64,000 bases of DNA from Acidovorax radicis (GTDB taxonomy: Bacteria > Pseudomonadota > Gammaproteobacteria > Burkholderiales > Burkholderiaceae_C), in contig NZ_CP075184.1 of the NCBI RefSeq assembly GCF_020510705.1, positions 4,216,001 through 4,280,000 of the forward strand, read 5' to 3'. Of the stretch, positions 1 through 8,557 are shown piece by piece. A program made the translations under genes and the position numbers. The stretch's first letter is position 1. Each line of letters begins with the position of its first letter. Under the pieces are notes generated by a model. That model was not told the origin of the DNA and did not search any database. It saw nothing but the letters and a program-made list of their open reading frames with translations.

Positions 1-398
1 CCTTCATCGGGTAACAGCTTGAACGGTGGCAGATCATTCCAGCGGACACCGTAAATGACATAGGGCGTCACAAAAGGCAGGTCTCGGATGCTGCAGGTAG
101 CGTCCTGAGCCAGGTTGGCGGGCTCGACCGGACAGCCCATGGCAATCTGTGTGATCTCTTCATGGACACGGCCCTTGATGAGCACACCCAATCTGCCAGC
201 CACATCCGCCAAGGAGTCTTCAGTCTCGTTGGTCAGTTTGGATTCAAATGCCGAGCCCATGGGCGCAATCTGAAAGGCCATGGCAGCACTGGAAAGTGCC
301 AGTGCGCCTGCGACCAAGGCCATGGAGCGTGCGACCGCGAGCGCCGAAAGCAGTGATTTCTGAAGACTGCGACCCATCTTGTTCGGTATGACCTGCAT
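1..398 (-). CDS. Exported protein of unknown function, C-terminus cut by window edge
   Basis: A minus-strand frame is open from an ATG at 398 to the window edge (about 132 residues). A strong AGGAGG ribosome site lies just upstream. The first 40 residues have basic residues, then an Ala/Leu/Val-rich stretch ending SSAAMA-FQ, which fits a Sec signal peptide with cleavage after AMA. The mature part contains RVHEEIT and two cysteines (MGCP, ATCSI), so a periplasmic disulphide-containing or metal-binding protein is possible. The family is not recognised. It is the last visible gene on this strand and is separated from the dioxygenase gene by about 400 bp of non-coding DNA. Confidence 0.6.
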   Translation of the reverse strand, partial: MQVIPNKMGRSLQKSLLSALAVARSMALVAGALALSSAAMAFQIAPMGSAFESKLTNETEDSLADVAGRLGVLIKGRVHEEITQIAMGCPVEPANLAQDATCSIRDLPFVTPYVIYGVRWNDLPPFKLLPDE

Positions 399-814
399 CT
401 GTCTCCTCCTTGGAGCTCACTGTAAGCAGATTCAAGGTTTGGACAACAAATATTGGTGCAGGGAGCAGACATCCCCCAGCCGCAGCTTGCGCGTTCCAGG
501 CATCGGGCTGGTGGTTGGCGCTGAAGCCGATCGCGCTTGGAGGCACTGCAATTCGTGGGCGGCGTCAGGGTGAATATTTCACAATATGAATTATCAAAAT
601 CCTGATAATTAGCGATAAGACGCCAGTCCGGGCTTTGCCTGAGGCAAATTGAGGCGACGCAAGCCTTGCTGTCGCGTGATTGGCCGCGACCTACAGTGAC
701 AAAACCTCACGACCGGGAGCGCCCGCACCTGCTTCACCAGCGGCCACATGATGCATCCGGGATGCGAAAAAACTTCATCGAGCCATGGTCGCAGCTGAAA
801 CAACGATGGCCGTT
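399..814. other. Non-coding stretch
   Basis: No convincing gene is seen. The part around 570-620 is AT-rich with an ATTATCA...TGATAAT inverted repeat (592-610) that could belong to a promoter or a weak terminator. The short open frames on both strands lack ribosome sites and protein-like composition. Confidence 0.4.
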
Positions 815-1354
815 CTATCCAGAAAACAGCACGTCCGAGCGAAGCACGTACTTTGTGCCATCCGTCACCTCAGCACCTTCGTGCCAGGTGTCGTGCACAA
901 AGACCAGGGCGGTGCCTGTTGTTGGAACCACCTGAAACTCTTTGAAGTCAGTAGCTCCGCCCACAAAACCATCGTTCAGGTAAACGAGGAAGGTCAGTTG
1001 GCTGGACAAGCCTTGCTCGTGCCATGGGCCGTCTTTGTGCATCTTGAATCGCTGGCCAGACCCGTACTTGTAAAAGCGCAGATCTTTGGGAAGTCCTACT
1101 GCCTGCGCTCCATCGACCTCTGGCAGATCAACCTGACTCAGTCTCTGCCAAAGCAACGCAACCCACGCAGGATTTTCTACCGTGGTGCGCTCATTGTTTC
1201 GCACATTGGGCATTGATTTCTGGCCGGTGTTCATCCTCACCTCGGCAGCGCTGAAACCTGCTTGCTCGGCGAGTTGCACTAGGCTTTCACACTCCCCAGG
1301 ACTGAGAAACTGCGGGATCGTTAAAACCGAGGGACTGAGGATGGTTGCTCGCAC
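815..1354 (-). CDS. 2-oxoglutarate/Fe(II)-dependent dioxygenase, prolyl 4-hydroxylase type
   Basis: A 179-residue protein made almost entirely of one P4Hc-type double-stranded beta-helix fold. The iron ligands are visible as H106-x-D108 (MHKDG) and H158 (DTWHEGAEV), and K168, ten residues after the distal histidine, fits the 2-oxoglutarate carboxylate binder. The family couples 2-oxoglutarate decarboxylation to hydroxylation of a protein or small-molecule side chain. The substrate cannot be told from the sequence. The length is normal for a single-domain bacterial member. It is the last gene of the minus-strand cluster of unknown genes, so it may modify a product of that cluster (inference). 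Confidence 0.85.
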   Translation of the reverse strand: MRATILSPSVLTIPQFLSPGECESLVQLAEQAGFSAAEVRMNTGQKSMPNVRNNERTTVENPAWVALLWQRLSQVDLPEVDGAQAVGLPKDLRFYKYGSGQRFKMHKDGPWHEQGLSSQLTFLVYLNDGFVGGATDFKEFQVVPTTGTALVFVHDTWHEGAEVTDGTKYVLRSDVLFSG

Positions 1355-1436
1355 GGCACTGGCTCCAAGAGTTCTGTATATCGCTGCTGGCGCAGGCTCT
1401 TCCCGTGTGTCACGGGTCGCTGGCTCTGCCAGTCCA

Positions 1437-1691
1437 CTACCGGCACATTTGGGAAGATCTGGCTGAAACTGGCTTCGGCGCTAACAATGCTTCATCAGAA
1501 TCGCAGCCTGGTCCGCTTGGTTGTTGGGCCGCCACTACGGCACCGGCATTTAGCTGTTTCTTGTTAACGGCATACCTGGCGTCGGGTGGGGCGGACTGGA
1601 GCACAGAGTCCAAGATAGAAACCAATTCGAATAGGGAATTTCCTGCAGCTTCATGCGGGCTCGTAGCCAGGGGGCACAACATGGTCATCAT
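1437..1691 (-). CDS. Small hypothetical protein
   Basis: An 84-residue frame starts at ATG 1691, directly after a GGCGGGGG stretch that may serve as ribosome site, 28 bp past the stop of the preceding gene. Composition looks protein-like: a helical segment (LFELVSILDSVLQ) then an Ala/Pro/Ser-rich tail. No family is recognised. It is given because position and strand fit the minus-strand cluster. It may be spurious. Confidence 0.35.
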   Translation of the reverse strand: MMTMLCPLATSPHEAAGNSLFELVSILDSVLQSAPPDARYAVNKKQLNAGAVVAAQQPSGPGCDSDEALLAPKPVSARSSQMCR

Positions 1692-1719
1692 CCCCCGCCG
1701 GGGTGACAAGCCAAAGGGC

Positions 1720-2106
1720 TCAGATATCCAAAGCACTGTCACCCACAGGCCACTGCAGTTCTCGCGCAACCCTGCGCATGATCCACGCGCACTGCGCATC
1801 TGAGCACCATCGCTTGGCCAAAAGACCTTTTAGCGCAGCCTTCACCGTCGCTTCCTGGTCCCCTCCGAAGGTCGCCAGTTTTCGTTGACAGTACGGAACC
1901 ATCTGCGAGACCAGATCGTCACACATCTGGAAAGCAGCAATGACCTCTGACGGCGAAGTACCTGGGGCATAGAACTTTCCATCTTCCTCAACCAGGCTCA
2001 TCTTTGGATGAGCTCCCCCAATGGTAGAGGGAATCGCAGTCACCGGAAAATCTTCCGGAACGCCTGGATAGCTGGCAGCGTCAGTCGTCACATCAACTCC
2101 TTTCAA
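1720..2106 (-). CDS. Unknown small protein, intact paralogue of the broken gene at 2933-3264
   Basis: A 128-residue cytoplasmic protein with no signal or membrane segment. The core GKFYAPGTSPSEV, then MCDDL, PYC-RKLA, LLAKRW and the C-terminal C-x4-C-x-WIM pattern recur in the paralogue about 1.1 kb upstream in the same operon. Several conserved cysteines (MCDDL, PYC, CSDAQC) could bind metal or form disulphides. Family and function are not recognised. Two related genes interleaved with different partners suggests a module that was copied. Confidence 0.65.
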   Translation of the reverse strand: MKGVDVTTDAASYPGVPEDFPVTAIPSTIGGAHPKMSLVEEDGKFYAPGTSPSEVIAAFQMCDDLVSQMVPYCQRKLATFGGDQEATVKAALKGLLAKRWCSDAQCAWIMRRVARELQWPVGDSALDI

Positions 2107-2158
2107 ATTGCCTCGTACAGCGGATATCTCTCCTGGCCCTTTAAGCCTCGTCAGCTTT

Positions 2159-2824
2159 TCACTTCATGGCGTCGGGGAGGTCGTGAGCCAGTAAGGCCTG
2201 CTCACGAAGCCAGATTGCTTTGTCGTACACAAAGCCCGGAAACTCTTGGGCCAAACTGGTTTTCTGCAAGATAAGCTCTCGGGCCAGGCGCGCCACTTCA
2301 GCCAGTTCCGTTTCATTTCGGACCTCAAGCGGAGCCACAAGGCTGACGCCCATCGCCCAACTAAGGCGCTCCCATTTCCATGACGGGTGGACCTCCAAGT
2401 CAATCCCATGCCGGGTCAGCCGTTCTTCAATTTCCTGGAGCTTTGCGTAGTGCCGTGTCTGGGCTTCAGAGGGTGCGCGACTGGTGGTGGTGAACAGCTT
2501 TTTGCGCCTTTTCGACTTGCCAACCATCTTGTAGTTCTTGGTCCCTCCCTGGAAGAGCCAGTCATCGCGAGGGCCATTCCCTGCTTCCTTCCATGCCATG
2601 GAGGAAATTGCTGCCCCATAGACCCGTCGAGGGTGTTGCCACCAGACGATGATGCGCCGCCCATTGAGAATGAAGCCTACGTCGTCCCAAGTCGACAGGC
2701 TGTCAGGCCCCATGTTCCAGTACGCGTGAGGAATGAACAGGCCGCCGTCCGACAGGCGCCACTGGTGCATGCGGTGGTACTCACGCATGCGCCTTCCCAA
2801 GTACTCATAATGCGGATTTTTCAT
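2159..2824 (-). CDS. Hypothetical protein, 221 residues
   Basis: A soluble protein rich in Trp, Tyr, His and Arg in its N-terminal half (YEYLGRRMREYHRMHQWRL; WWQHPRRVYG). A basic stretch KSKRRKKLF sits near the middle, then two predicted helices (SEAQTRHYAKLQEIEERL; ELAEVARLARELILQ). No family motif is recognised. It sits between the two copies of the small duplicated gene in a leftward cluster. The basic patch would fit nucleic-acid binding, but that is only inference. Confidence 0.6.
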   Translation of the reverse strand: MKNPHYEYLGRRMREYHRMHQWRLSDGGLFIPHAYWNMGPDSLSTWDDVGFILNGRRIIVWWQHPRRVYGAAISSMAWKEAGNGPRDDWLFQGGTKNYKMVGKSKRRKKLFTTTSRAPSEAQTRHYAKLQEIEERLTRHGIDLEVHPSWKWERLSWAMGVSLVAPLEVRNETELAEVARLARELILQKTSLAQEFPGFVYDKAIWLREQALLAHDLPDAMK

Positions 2825-2932
2825 GTGCGGGCGTTTGCTCCAGAAGGCAGTAGTTGTTCTGTGCGCTGGTTCTCGATAGGTCCTGCGAGGGGCACACCTG
2901 TTTATTCATCTGGACCTGATGGTTCAGAGGCG

Positions 2933-3264
2933 CTAAATGTGCTCACCAACAGACCAATTCAACTCGTCCACGACTTTGTGCATGATCCAAACGCACTGCT
3001 CATCGGTACACAACGCTTGGCAAGAAGGTCTTTCAATGCGGCTTGTACTGTCGCCTTCTTGTCTCCATCGAATGACGCGAGTTTTCTGTGGCAGTACGGG
3101 ATCATTTGCGACGCAAGGTCGTCGCACATGAGAGAAGCTGCCACCACCTCGGAGGGCGAGGTGCCTGGGGCATAGAACTTTCCGTCCGCCTCAATGAGGC
3201 CTATCTTGGGCTGCGCACCTGCAACCGCTGATAGGTACGCAGTCACCGGGAGGTCTTTCGGCAC
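2933..3264 (-). pseudogene. Frameshifted paralogue of the gene at 1720-2106
   Basis: From a GTG at 3264 the frame reads VPKDLPVTAYLS...GKFYAPGTSPSEV...PYCHRKLA...LLAKRC, closely matching the intact copy. It then loses register. The matching C-terminus (CTDEQCVWIMHKVVDELNW) continues in the next frame to a stop at 2933. Alignment of LLAKRW-C with LLAKR-C shows one G missing on the coding strand near 3011-3012. The start lies 15 bp past the stop of the upstream gene, so it was probably translationally coupled. Either a real one-base deletion or a sequencing error explains the break. Confidence 0.65.
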
Positions 3265-3278
3265 AGTTTGGAAACTAG

Positions 3279-4301
3279 TTAGGTCCCTTTCCGCATAGCC
3301 GCCGGGTGGGCTTGATCAAAACCTTCAGCGATCTGCCAGAGAGTCTCTGGTTGCAACCCCAGTTGGGCAAGCAAGGCGTGATACTGATCGCGGGCCGCCA
3401 GCAATGCGTCGTATGTATCTGGCAACCACTGAAACTGGCCCATCTCGTTCGCGCGCCCCAAAGCCTCGGACAATGCATCCTCATCATCGGGGCCGAAAAA
3501 TAGTGCCTGCATCGCATCCAGATACCAAATCTCAGGCATCACGATGGCGCGCCCCGAAGCCAGCATGTCTAGCTGAAACCGCCAACTCATTGACTGCAGC
3601 GCCAGCGCAGCCGTAGCTGCGTCAAGACACCAAGCAGTCAATCGATCTCCTTTCAAGAAAGAAGCGTCCGCTGCGATGCCAAACATCGTTTTGTGAACCT
3701 GGCTTGCGGAGAAATCAAGCTGGTTCAAGCGCGCCTCGTACATCGGTTGTGGCGCCATCCTCATGAGGTTCTGAAACGCCAGCGGGCCAAAGGTGAACTC
3801 CTTTTCGGCGGACTGTCGATCGGCGTCGGACAACTCAAGCATGGCAAGTTCCATGTCGGATGGCAGGGACTCGTACACCGTGCCGCTCCGGTGGTTCCAC
3901 CTGTCGTGCAAACACTCCATTACCCGATTCGATAGCACCGCTTTCGCGTCCCAAAGACATAACCCCTTGTGCACCTGATCATTTTCAAGCGCTGCCACGT
4001 CCAGAGCGTCCAAATGAAGATGTAGTGGACTTCGCGGTCTGTACTGGCTTATCCGCTGCCCAACAGGTGATCGATGCAGCTTACCCATGTCGGGTTCCAA
4101 AGCCTGCACGGCCAAGCCTCCGAACACCAGCTCTTCATAGAACCCGCTTTCCCCGCGCCTTTCCCTCAGCCTACCCGCCTTGGCATCAAAGAACTGATCC
4201 AGCCTTCCGATTGCTGCACGTTGAACACGAGGCGGCGCATCACCAAACCAACTGTCCCAGGTTCTTGGGTCGAATGGCGCTCTAGTCAGTACTTCCGTCA
4301 T
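3279..4301 (-). CDS. Hypothetical protein, about 340 residues
   Basis: The frame is open from 4460, but MTEVLTRAPFDPRTW at 4301 is the first start followed by coherent protein sequence. No start has a good ribosome site. The protein is soluble and mostly alpha-helical, with motifs such as WDSWFG, RLDQFFDAKAGRLRER, FTFGPLAFQNLM, SMSWRFQLDML and FFGPDDEDAL. No known domain is recognised. It is the first gene of the minus-strand cluster that ends with the dioxygenase, and it lies divergent from a Cro/C1-type regulator. Its stop is 15 bp before the duplicated small gene. Confidence 0.6.
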   Translation of the reverse strand: MTEVLTRAPFDPRTWDSWFGDAPPRVQRAAIGRLDQFFDAKAGRLRERRGESGFYEELVFGGLAVQALEPDMGKLHRSPVGQRISQYRPRSPLHLHLDALDVAALENDQVHKGLCLWDAKAVLSNRVMECLHDRWNHRSGTVYESLPSDMELAMLELSDADRQSAEKEFTFGPLAFQNLMRMAPQPMYEARLNQLDFSASQVHKTMFGIAADASFLKGDRLTAWCLDAATAALALQSMSWRFQLDMLASGRAIVMPEIWYLDAMQALFFGPDDEDALSEALGRANEMGQFQWLPDTYDALLAARDQYHALLAQLGLQPETLWQIAEGFDQAHPAAMRKGT

Positions 4302-4536
4302 GCGTGTGAGGACCGACTTTCCCTGAGAAATTCCAGGCTCATGCGCCGCCTCCAGCATCCGATGCTTGAAGTGGTTGACAGCGCATTTGAGCCTCAACCT
4401 GAACATCGGGGACGTGTTGGTTCCAGTCATAAAAATGCAGATCAGGCTCCTCTTTAGCAAATTTGCATTTCAAGTGCTGATCAGTTGTCTCGATTGTTGA
4501 TGGATATCTGCGTGATCTCCAAATGGGGACGTGGAC

Positions 4537-4689
4537 ATGGCGGCGCAAAAACCACAAGCGAATCTCTTTGGTTTTTGTATCGACAGTTTTCCGGGCGAGG
4601 TCTACCCTCGAACCACTTTCGCCTTCTATATCCGTCACACCATCCAAAAACATGGCTCTGGGCTATCGCGATCCCATCGGACTTCGTGA
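4537..4689 (+). CDS. Possible 50-residue protein overlapping the regulator gene start
   Basis: ATG 4537 follows a GGGGACGTGG stretch and opens a 50-codon frame with quite protein-like sequence (NLFGFCIDSF, TFAFYIRHTIQKHG). It ends at TGA 4687-4689, inside the 5' part of the next gene in another frame. It could be a small partner of the regulator, a leader peptide, or the N-terminal part of a gene that lost its frame. Homology is not recognised. Confidence 0.3.
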   Translation: MAAQKPQANLFGFCIDSFPGEVYPRTTFAFYIRHTIQKHGSGLSRSHRTS

Positions 4690-5086
4690 TCACGAAGAGG
4701 AAAACCTCGCCCCCCAAAACGCCGCCAGCAGTTTCGGCGAGCTCTTGTTCCTGCTGAGAAGTAGACAACGATTGAGCCTCCGCTCACTAGGAGAGAGAGC
4801 TGGGGTGACGGCGTCACTCATCAGTGAATTCGAGAATGCGCGTCGCCCACCGCCTGCAAAGCCAGCGGTGACCCGGTTGGCTCAGGCTCTGGAACTATCA
4901 CCGCGTGACACCCAGCAACTCGCCGAACTTGCTTCGCGAGAGCGCAGTGGCATGGGGCTGAGAGTGGCCCGATCTACCCCACGCCACGTGGCGGACCTGC
5001 TACGAGACATCGCCTGCATAGGCCAGCAGTTGTCGCCCGCCCATGTTCGATCCATCCGTCAAAGCTTGGAGGTGGCGATGAAATAA
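4652..5086 (+). CDS. Cro/C1-type (XRE) helix-turn-helix regulator
   Basis: 144 residues from ATG 4652; the frame is open further upstream but that part does not look like protein. The helix-turn-helix is clear: ELLFLLRSRQRLSLRSLGERAG, TASLISEFENARRPP, AVTRLAQALEL. A helical C-terminal part follows (VADLLRDIACIGQQL, HVRSIRQSLEVAM) and may dimerise. It is divergent from the minus-strand unknown cluster and 314 bp upstream of tnsA, so it may control either. No ligand-binding domain is present. Confidence 0.75.
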   Translation: MALGYRDPIGLRDHEEENLAPQNAASSFGELLFLLRSRQRLSLRSLGERAGVTASLISEFENARRPPPAKPAVTRLAQALELSPRDTQQLAELASRERSGMGLRVARSTPRHVADLLRDIACIGQQLSPAHVRSIRQSLEVAMK

Positions 5087-5399
5087 GAAACGGCAGAGCT
5101 CCATCTTTCAGAAGCCCCGCCGTCCAGGGTGCTCAGACCGAAGTCCTCGCGCAGTGCAACGCTAGATTAACCGATCTGACCTCAGGGTGGTGGATTTGTT
5201 CGCGCCTATCAGGCGAACTACTCGGAAGTCAGAATCATGCAAAGACTTGTCTTGTGCGGTGAGGTCCAGACACGACTGTCAACCCCTTCGCTGCATTTAC
5301 CAGATCCATATGGCGCGCAAAACCCAGATACAACTGAGTCTCGACCCCCAGCAGTAGCCAGCAACTTCTGCAGCTGTCCCCAGCACCTGGAGGCAGCTC
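5087..5399. promoter_or_regulatory. Leader region of tnsA with an inverted repeat
   Basis: No gene is seen. An inverted repeat GTTCGC (5198-5203) / GCGAAC (5213-5218) with a 9-bp spacer could be an operator for a neighbouring regulator or a small terminator. In classical Tn7 the tnsA-proximal transposon end would lie here, but no TGTGGG terminus or repeated TnsB-like sites were found. Confidence 0.35.
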
Positions 5400-6308
5400 A
5401 TGAGAACTGAAAAGAAGTTTTCCCCAAAAGTACTTGCTCGCTTCTTGAAAGAGGGGCGAGGCCTCGGCACGTACTCGGACTACATACCCTGGCATCGTGT
5501 CTCACGCTCAGATCCGTCGAGCCGCGGTCGATCCCATCTGCTCTTGTGGCGCGACCGCCAGCGGGAGCTGCTGTCGGATGGCGAATGGACAGGCCTTAAC
5601 TTTGCTTCGATGCTGCCAAACTTGGTTGACCTCGTCGAGCAGTTCCCAATCAACCAGGAAGATGCTGAGCATGAGTTGAGCCGCTGGCAGATTGGGATGG
5701 GAGGACGGGTCTACCCCGGCACGATGACTTTGGCACACCAGATGGGTATCAAACATCCCGTTGTGACCGACACCGACGAAACAGTTATCTGGACCAGCAC
5801 AACAGACTTGTTGCTGGTTTTAAGGACGCCCAAGGCAACAAAACTGACCTTGTTAGCAGTTTCCTGCAAGCCATATGACACGCTTACTCCACGCGCCAAA
5901 GAGCTCCTACTCCTAGAAAAAACGTACTGGCAATCGCGTGGTGTGGAATGGCTGCTGATCACACCCGAGCAATACGACAAGCGCGTCGGACTGACCTTGA
6001 AAAGCGCTTCAGCCTGGGGATTGGCTGAGCCTGCCAGCGCGACCGAGATCAACATTGCCACCCATGTCGTTCGGTCGATGCCTTTTCATCCCTATTCCGA
6101 CGTCATCGGTCGATTGACTCAGATCTTCGGTGGATCAGAGCAGCATGTGTACCTGGCACAACGGGCACTTTGGCAGGCCGTTTGGCAAGGCCAACTGCCT
6201 CTTGACCTCCGCCGTCATTGGCGCCCTCACTTGCCTTTCACACTGCTGCCGATGACGGATTTCCTCGCGCTCAATCCGATTGCATCAAGGAGGTCATCAT
6301 GTCTCTGA
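5400..6308 (+). CDS. tnsA: TnsA endonuclease of a Tn7-like transposon
   Basis: 302 residues. TnsA cuts the 5' strands at the transposon ends and with TnsB gives cut-and-paste excision. The N-terminal PD-(D/E)xK domain shows SDGE (E62), the EQFPI strand typical of the family, STTDLLL (D136) and VSCK (K157), which match the Glu-Asp-Lys catalytic set of Tn7 TnsA. The C-terminal part (from about residue 165) fits the winged-helix domain. GGAGG lies just before ATG 5400. The last 10 bases overlap tnsB, so the two are translationally coupled. Confidence 0.9.
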   Translation: MRTEKKFSPKVLARFLKEGRGLGTYSDYIPWHRVSRSDPSSRGRSHLLLWRDRQRELLSDGEWTGLNFASMLPNLVDLVEQFPINQEDAEHELSRWQIGMGGRVYPGTMTLAHQMGIKHPVVTDTDETVIWTSTTDLLLVLRTPKATKLTLLAVSCKPYDTLTPRAKELLLLEKTYWQSRGVEWLLITPEQYDKRVGLTLKSASAWGLAEPASATEINIATHVVRSMPFHPYSDVIGRLTQIFGGSEQHVYLAQRALWQAVWQGQLPLDLRRHWRPHLPFTLLPMTDFLALNPIASRRSSCL

Positions 6309-8557
6309 TGCCCAATCAGGTATTCCGCCTCGCAGGGGACGCTCTCGGTTTGAAAGCCGGACTTTTTCGAATCGTAACTGATGCCCCCGAGATCAATTTC
6401 GTCTACTGCTCACAGTTTGCCCCTTCGCACCTTTCTGAAAACAAAAGAGGCGGGCGCACGCGGCTAGAGAAAACCAAACGGTCGAAAAGGATCGTCAAAG
6501 CGCCGTTGGTAGGGCAGCTATTGAGCGTGCCTCGGCAGGCCCTCCTTGAGCTCCATGAAGCGCATGAGTTGATGCCTGTATCCCTGGAGCTCGCATCGAC
6601 CTACTACCTGCCTCTTACAGATCGAAATACAGCTGAAAAATTCGAGCGGCGATGCAATGTAATGAGCGAGTTCCTCGACCCGGAAAAGCTCAAGGAGGAA
6701 CTGCTGGTTCACGGCAATTTAGGCCGTTTGGTCCGAAATGCCATGGTGAGACATAAGGCTAGTCGGAGCTATATCTACAACCTTTGGTCATTGCTATGCA
6801 GGTTTGGTTTGACTTCGACAAGTTTACGACCGCGATGGGATCGCTGCGGCGCAAAAGGCAAGCCTCGAGACCTTGGCGAGGATGGGCGAACGAACAAGGT
6901 CGGACGGAAGACGCTGAAGCAAAGAATTAACAAACAAGCATACGGCTCTTGGGGTGAACCTATTCAGCCCGGCATGAATGCAGACTGGCGCGCCAAAATC
7001 ATCGCGGCCGACAAGCGCATACCTTCTCCAAAGCCATCGATGCGTAGACGGCACAGAGAAATCATCTCGAGCAGGTTTGTTAAAGCTATGCGCTACGACG
7101 ACGCAGGGAAGATCGTGGATGTGGAACTCAAGCAGGGCGAGTATCCAAGCTACGAGCAGGTCAAACGGGTTCTCACTGTTGAGACCAGCGCGCTAGAAAA
7201 AATTCTTCAAACAACTAGCAAAGGCCACTTTAAGCGCTCTCTGCGCGGCATGACCAGTTGCAGTTGGCAGGGTTCCCCCGGCCCTGGCCTTTTGTACGCC
7301 ATCGACAGCACCATCGGTGACATCTACCTGAGATCGGCGGTCAACCCTGAGTGGATCGTAGGACGACCGATTGTCTACATCATTGTCGATGTCTGGTCCA
7401 CGGCAATCGTTGGTTTCTATGTATGCCTGACTGGCCCCAGTTGGGACACGGCGCAGGTGAGCCTTTTCAACACAACGGCATCGCCAGCGATGTTAAGCAA
7501 CCTCTGGGGCTACGAGATGCGCCAGTCATTATTTCCATCCCCCACGCTTCCGGCGCGTCTTCTGTGTGATCGCGGCGAATACCTCTCTAAACGTGCGAAG
7601 GCCACGGGAATGAAACTGATCAGAGATATGCAGTACACGCCGCCATTTCGCCCCGACCTGAAGGGCATCGTGGAGGTCCTGCATCGCATTGTGAAGAACA
7701 CCCAGTACAACTTCCTACCTGGGGCAATGGACGCTCGACGTGTGGAATACGACCTTCGGCGCTCTAACCCAGCCGCTGCGACGATGAATGTCCGCCAGTA
7801 CACCCAATACCTGCACGAATCGTTTTTTGTCTACAACCTCACCGCGATTCGCTCAAATCGAGTTGACGCTCATATGGCCGCCGCCGGTGTGTTTCCCAGC
7901 CCTGCAGGACTCTGGAGTTGGGGCCATGCCATGGGCATCGGCTACCTGCGTGCAGCCGCGCAAGCAGAGCTGGTGACCCAACTACTGCCAGCTCGCGAAG
8001 CTCGTGTCACCCCGCGCGGCATTCGGTTCCGCGGAAATTATTACGAATCCCCGCTTGTGGAGGCGGAACACTGGTCCACCTTCGCCAGATCGTCTGGGGG
8101 TTGGGAAATTCCAGTCCAGTACTACCCGGGATCTGTGTCGACCATTTGGACACCTAACGTTTCTGGCGATGGCCTTATCGACCTCCAGATAGCTGACCAT
8201 GCAAATGCTTCACCGGAAATCGACTACGACGATATGGCTGACGCTTTTGCCTTTCAACAGCTCAAGGCCGCCGACATCGAGCACAAACGCGTGTCTGCCG
8301 CGGTACTTGGTTTGAAGCGCATGGATGCCATCCGCCAGCAATCGATTGAACAGACCCGGATAGCTCTTGATCGGTCCAGAGGCCGAGCACCGACGATCAC
8401 GGAGGCCCGTGCTATGGAAAATGAAATCGCTGCCCAGATGTTGCACTGTGAATACCGTGGCACCCGAAAAGACCGCGCAGCGGTCAGCGAAAACCATCTC
8501 AGCATGATGGAAGACATCTTTGCGGCAAAGGATAGGGAGGTGGCCAATGACCTCTAA
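6299..8557 (+). CDS. tnsB: TnsB DDE transposase of a Tn7-like transposon
   Basis: 752 residues from ATG 6299, chosen because AAGGAGG precedes it and it overlaps the tnsA stop; an in-frame start at 6218 lies inside tnsA. The RNase H-like catalytic core is visible as YAID (D336), LLCDRGE (D424) and GIVEVLHR (E459). The spacing of 88 and 35 residues equals that known for Tn7 TnsB. The N-terminal half should hold the site-specific DNA-binding domains, and the C-terminal tail likely contacts TnsC. It cuts and joins the 3' strands. It overlaps tnsC by 11 bases. Confidence 0.92.
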   Translation: MSLMPNQVFRLAGDALGLKAGLFRIVTDAPEINFVYCSQFAPSHLSENKRGGRTRLEKTKRSKRIVKAPLVGQLLSVPRQALLELHEAHELMPVSLELASTYYLPLTDRNTAEKFERRCNVMSEFLDPEKLKEELLVHGNLGRLVRNAMVRHKASRSYIYNLWSLLCRFGLTSTSLRPRWDRCGAKGKPRDLGEDGRTNKVGRKTLKQRINKQAYGSWGEPIQPGMNADWRAKIIAADKRIPSPKPSMRRRHREIISSRFVKAMRYDDAGKIVDVELKQGEYPSYEQVKRVLTVETSALEKILQTTSKGHFKRSLRGMTSCSWQGSPGPGLLYAIDSTIGDIYLRSAVNPEWIVGRPIVYIIVDVWSTAIVGFYVCLTGPSWDTAQVSLFNTTASPAMLSNLWGYEMRQSLFPSPTLPARLLCDRGEYLSKRAKATGMKLIRDMQYTPPFRPDLKGIVEVLHRIVKNTQYNFLPGAMDARRVEYDLRRSNPAAATMNVRQYTQYLHESFFVYNLTAIRSNRVDAHMAAAGVFPSPAGLWSWGHAMGIGYLRAAAQAELVTQLLPAREARVTPRGIRFRGNYYESPLVEAEHWSTFARSSGGWEIPVQYYPGSVSTIWTPNVSGDGLIDLQIADHANASPEIDYDDMADAFAFQQLKAADIEHKRVSAAVLGLKRMDAIRQQSIEQTRIALDRSRGRAPTITEARAMENEIAAQMLHCEYRGTRKDRAAVSENHLSMMEDIFAAKDREVANDL

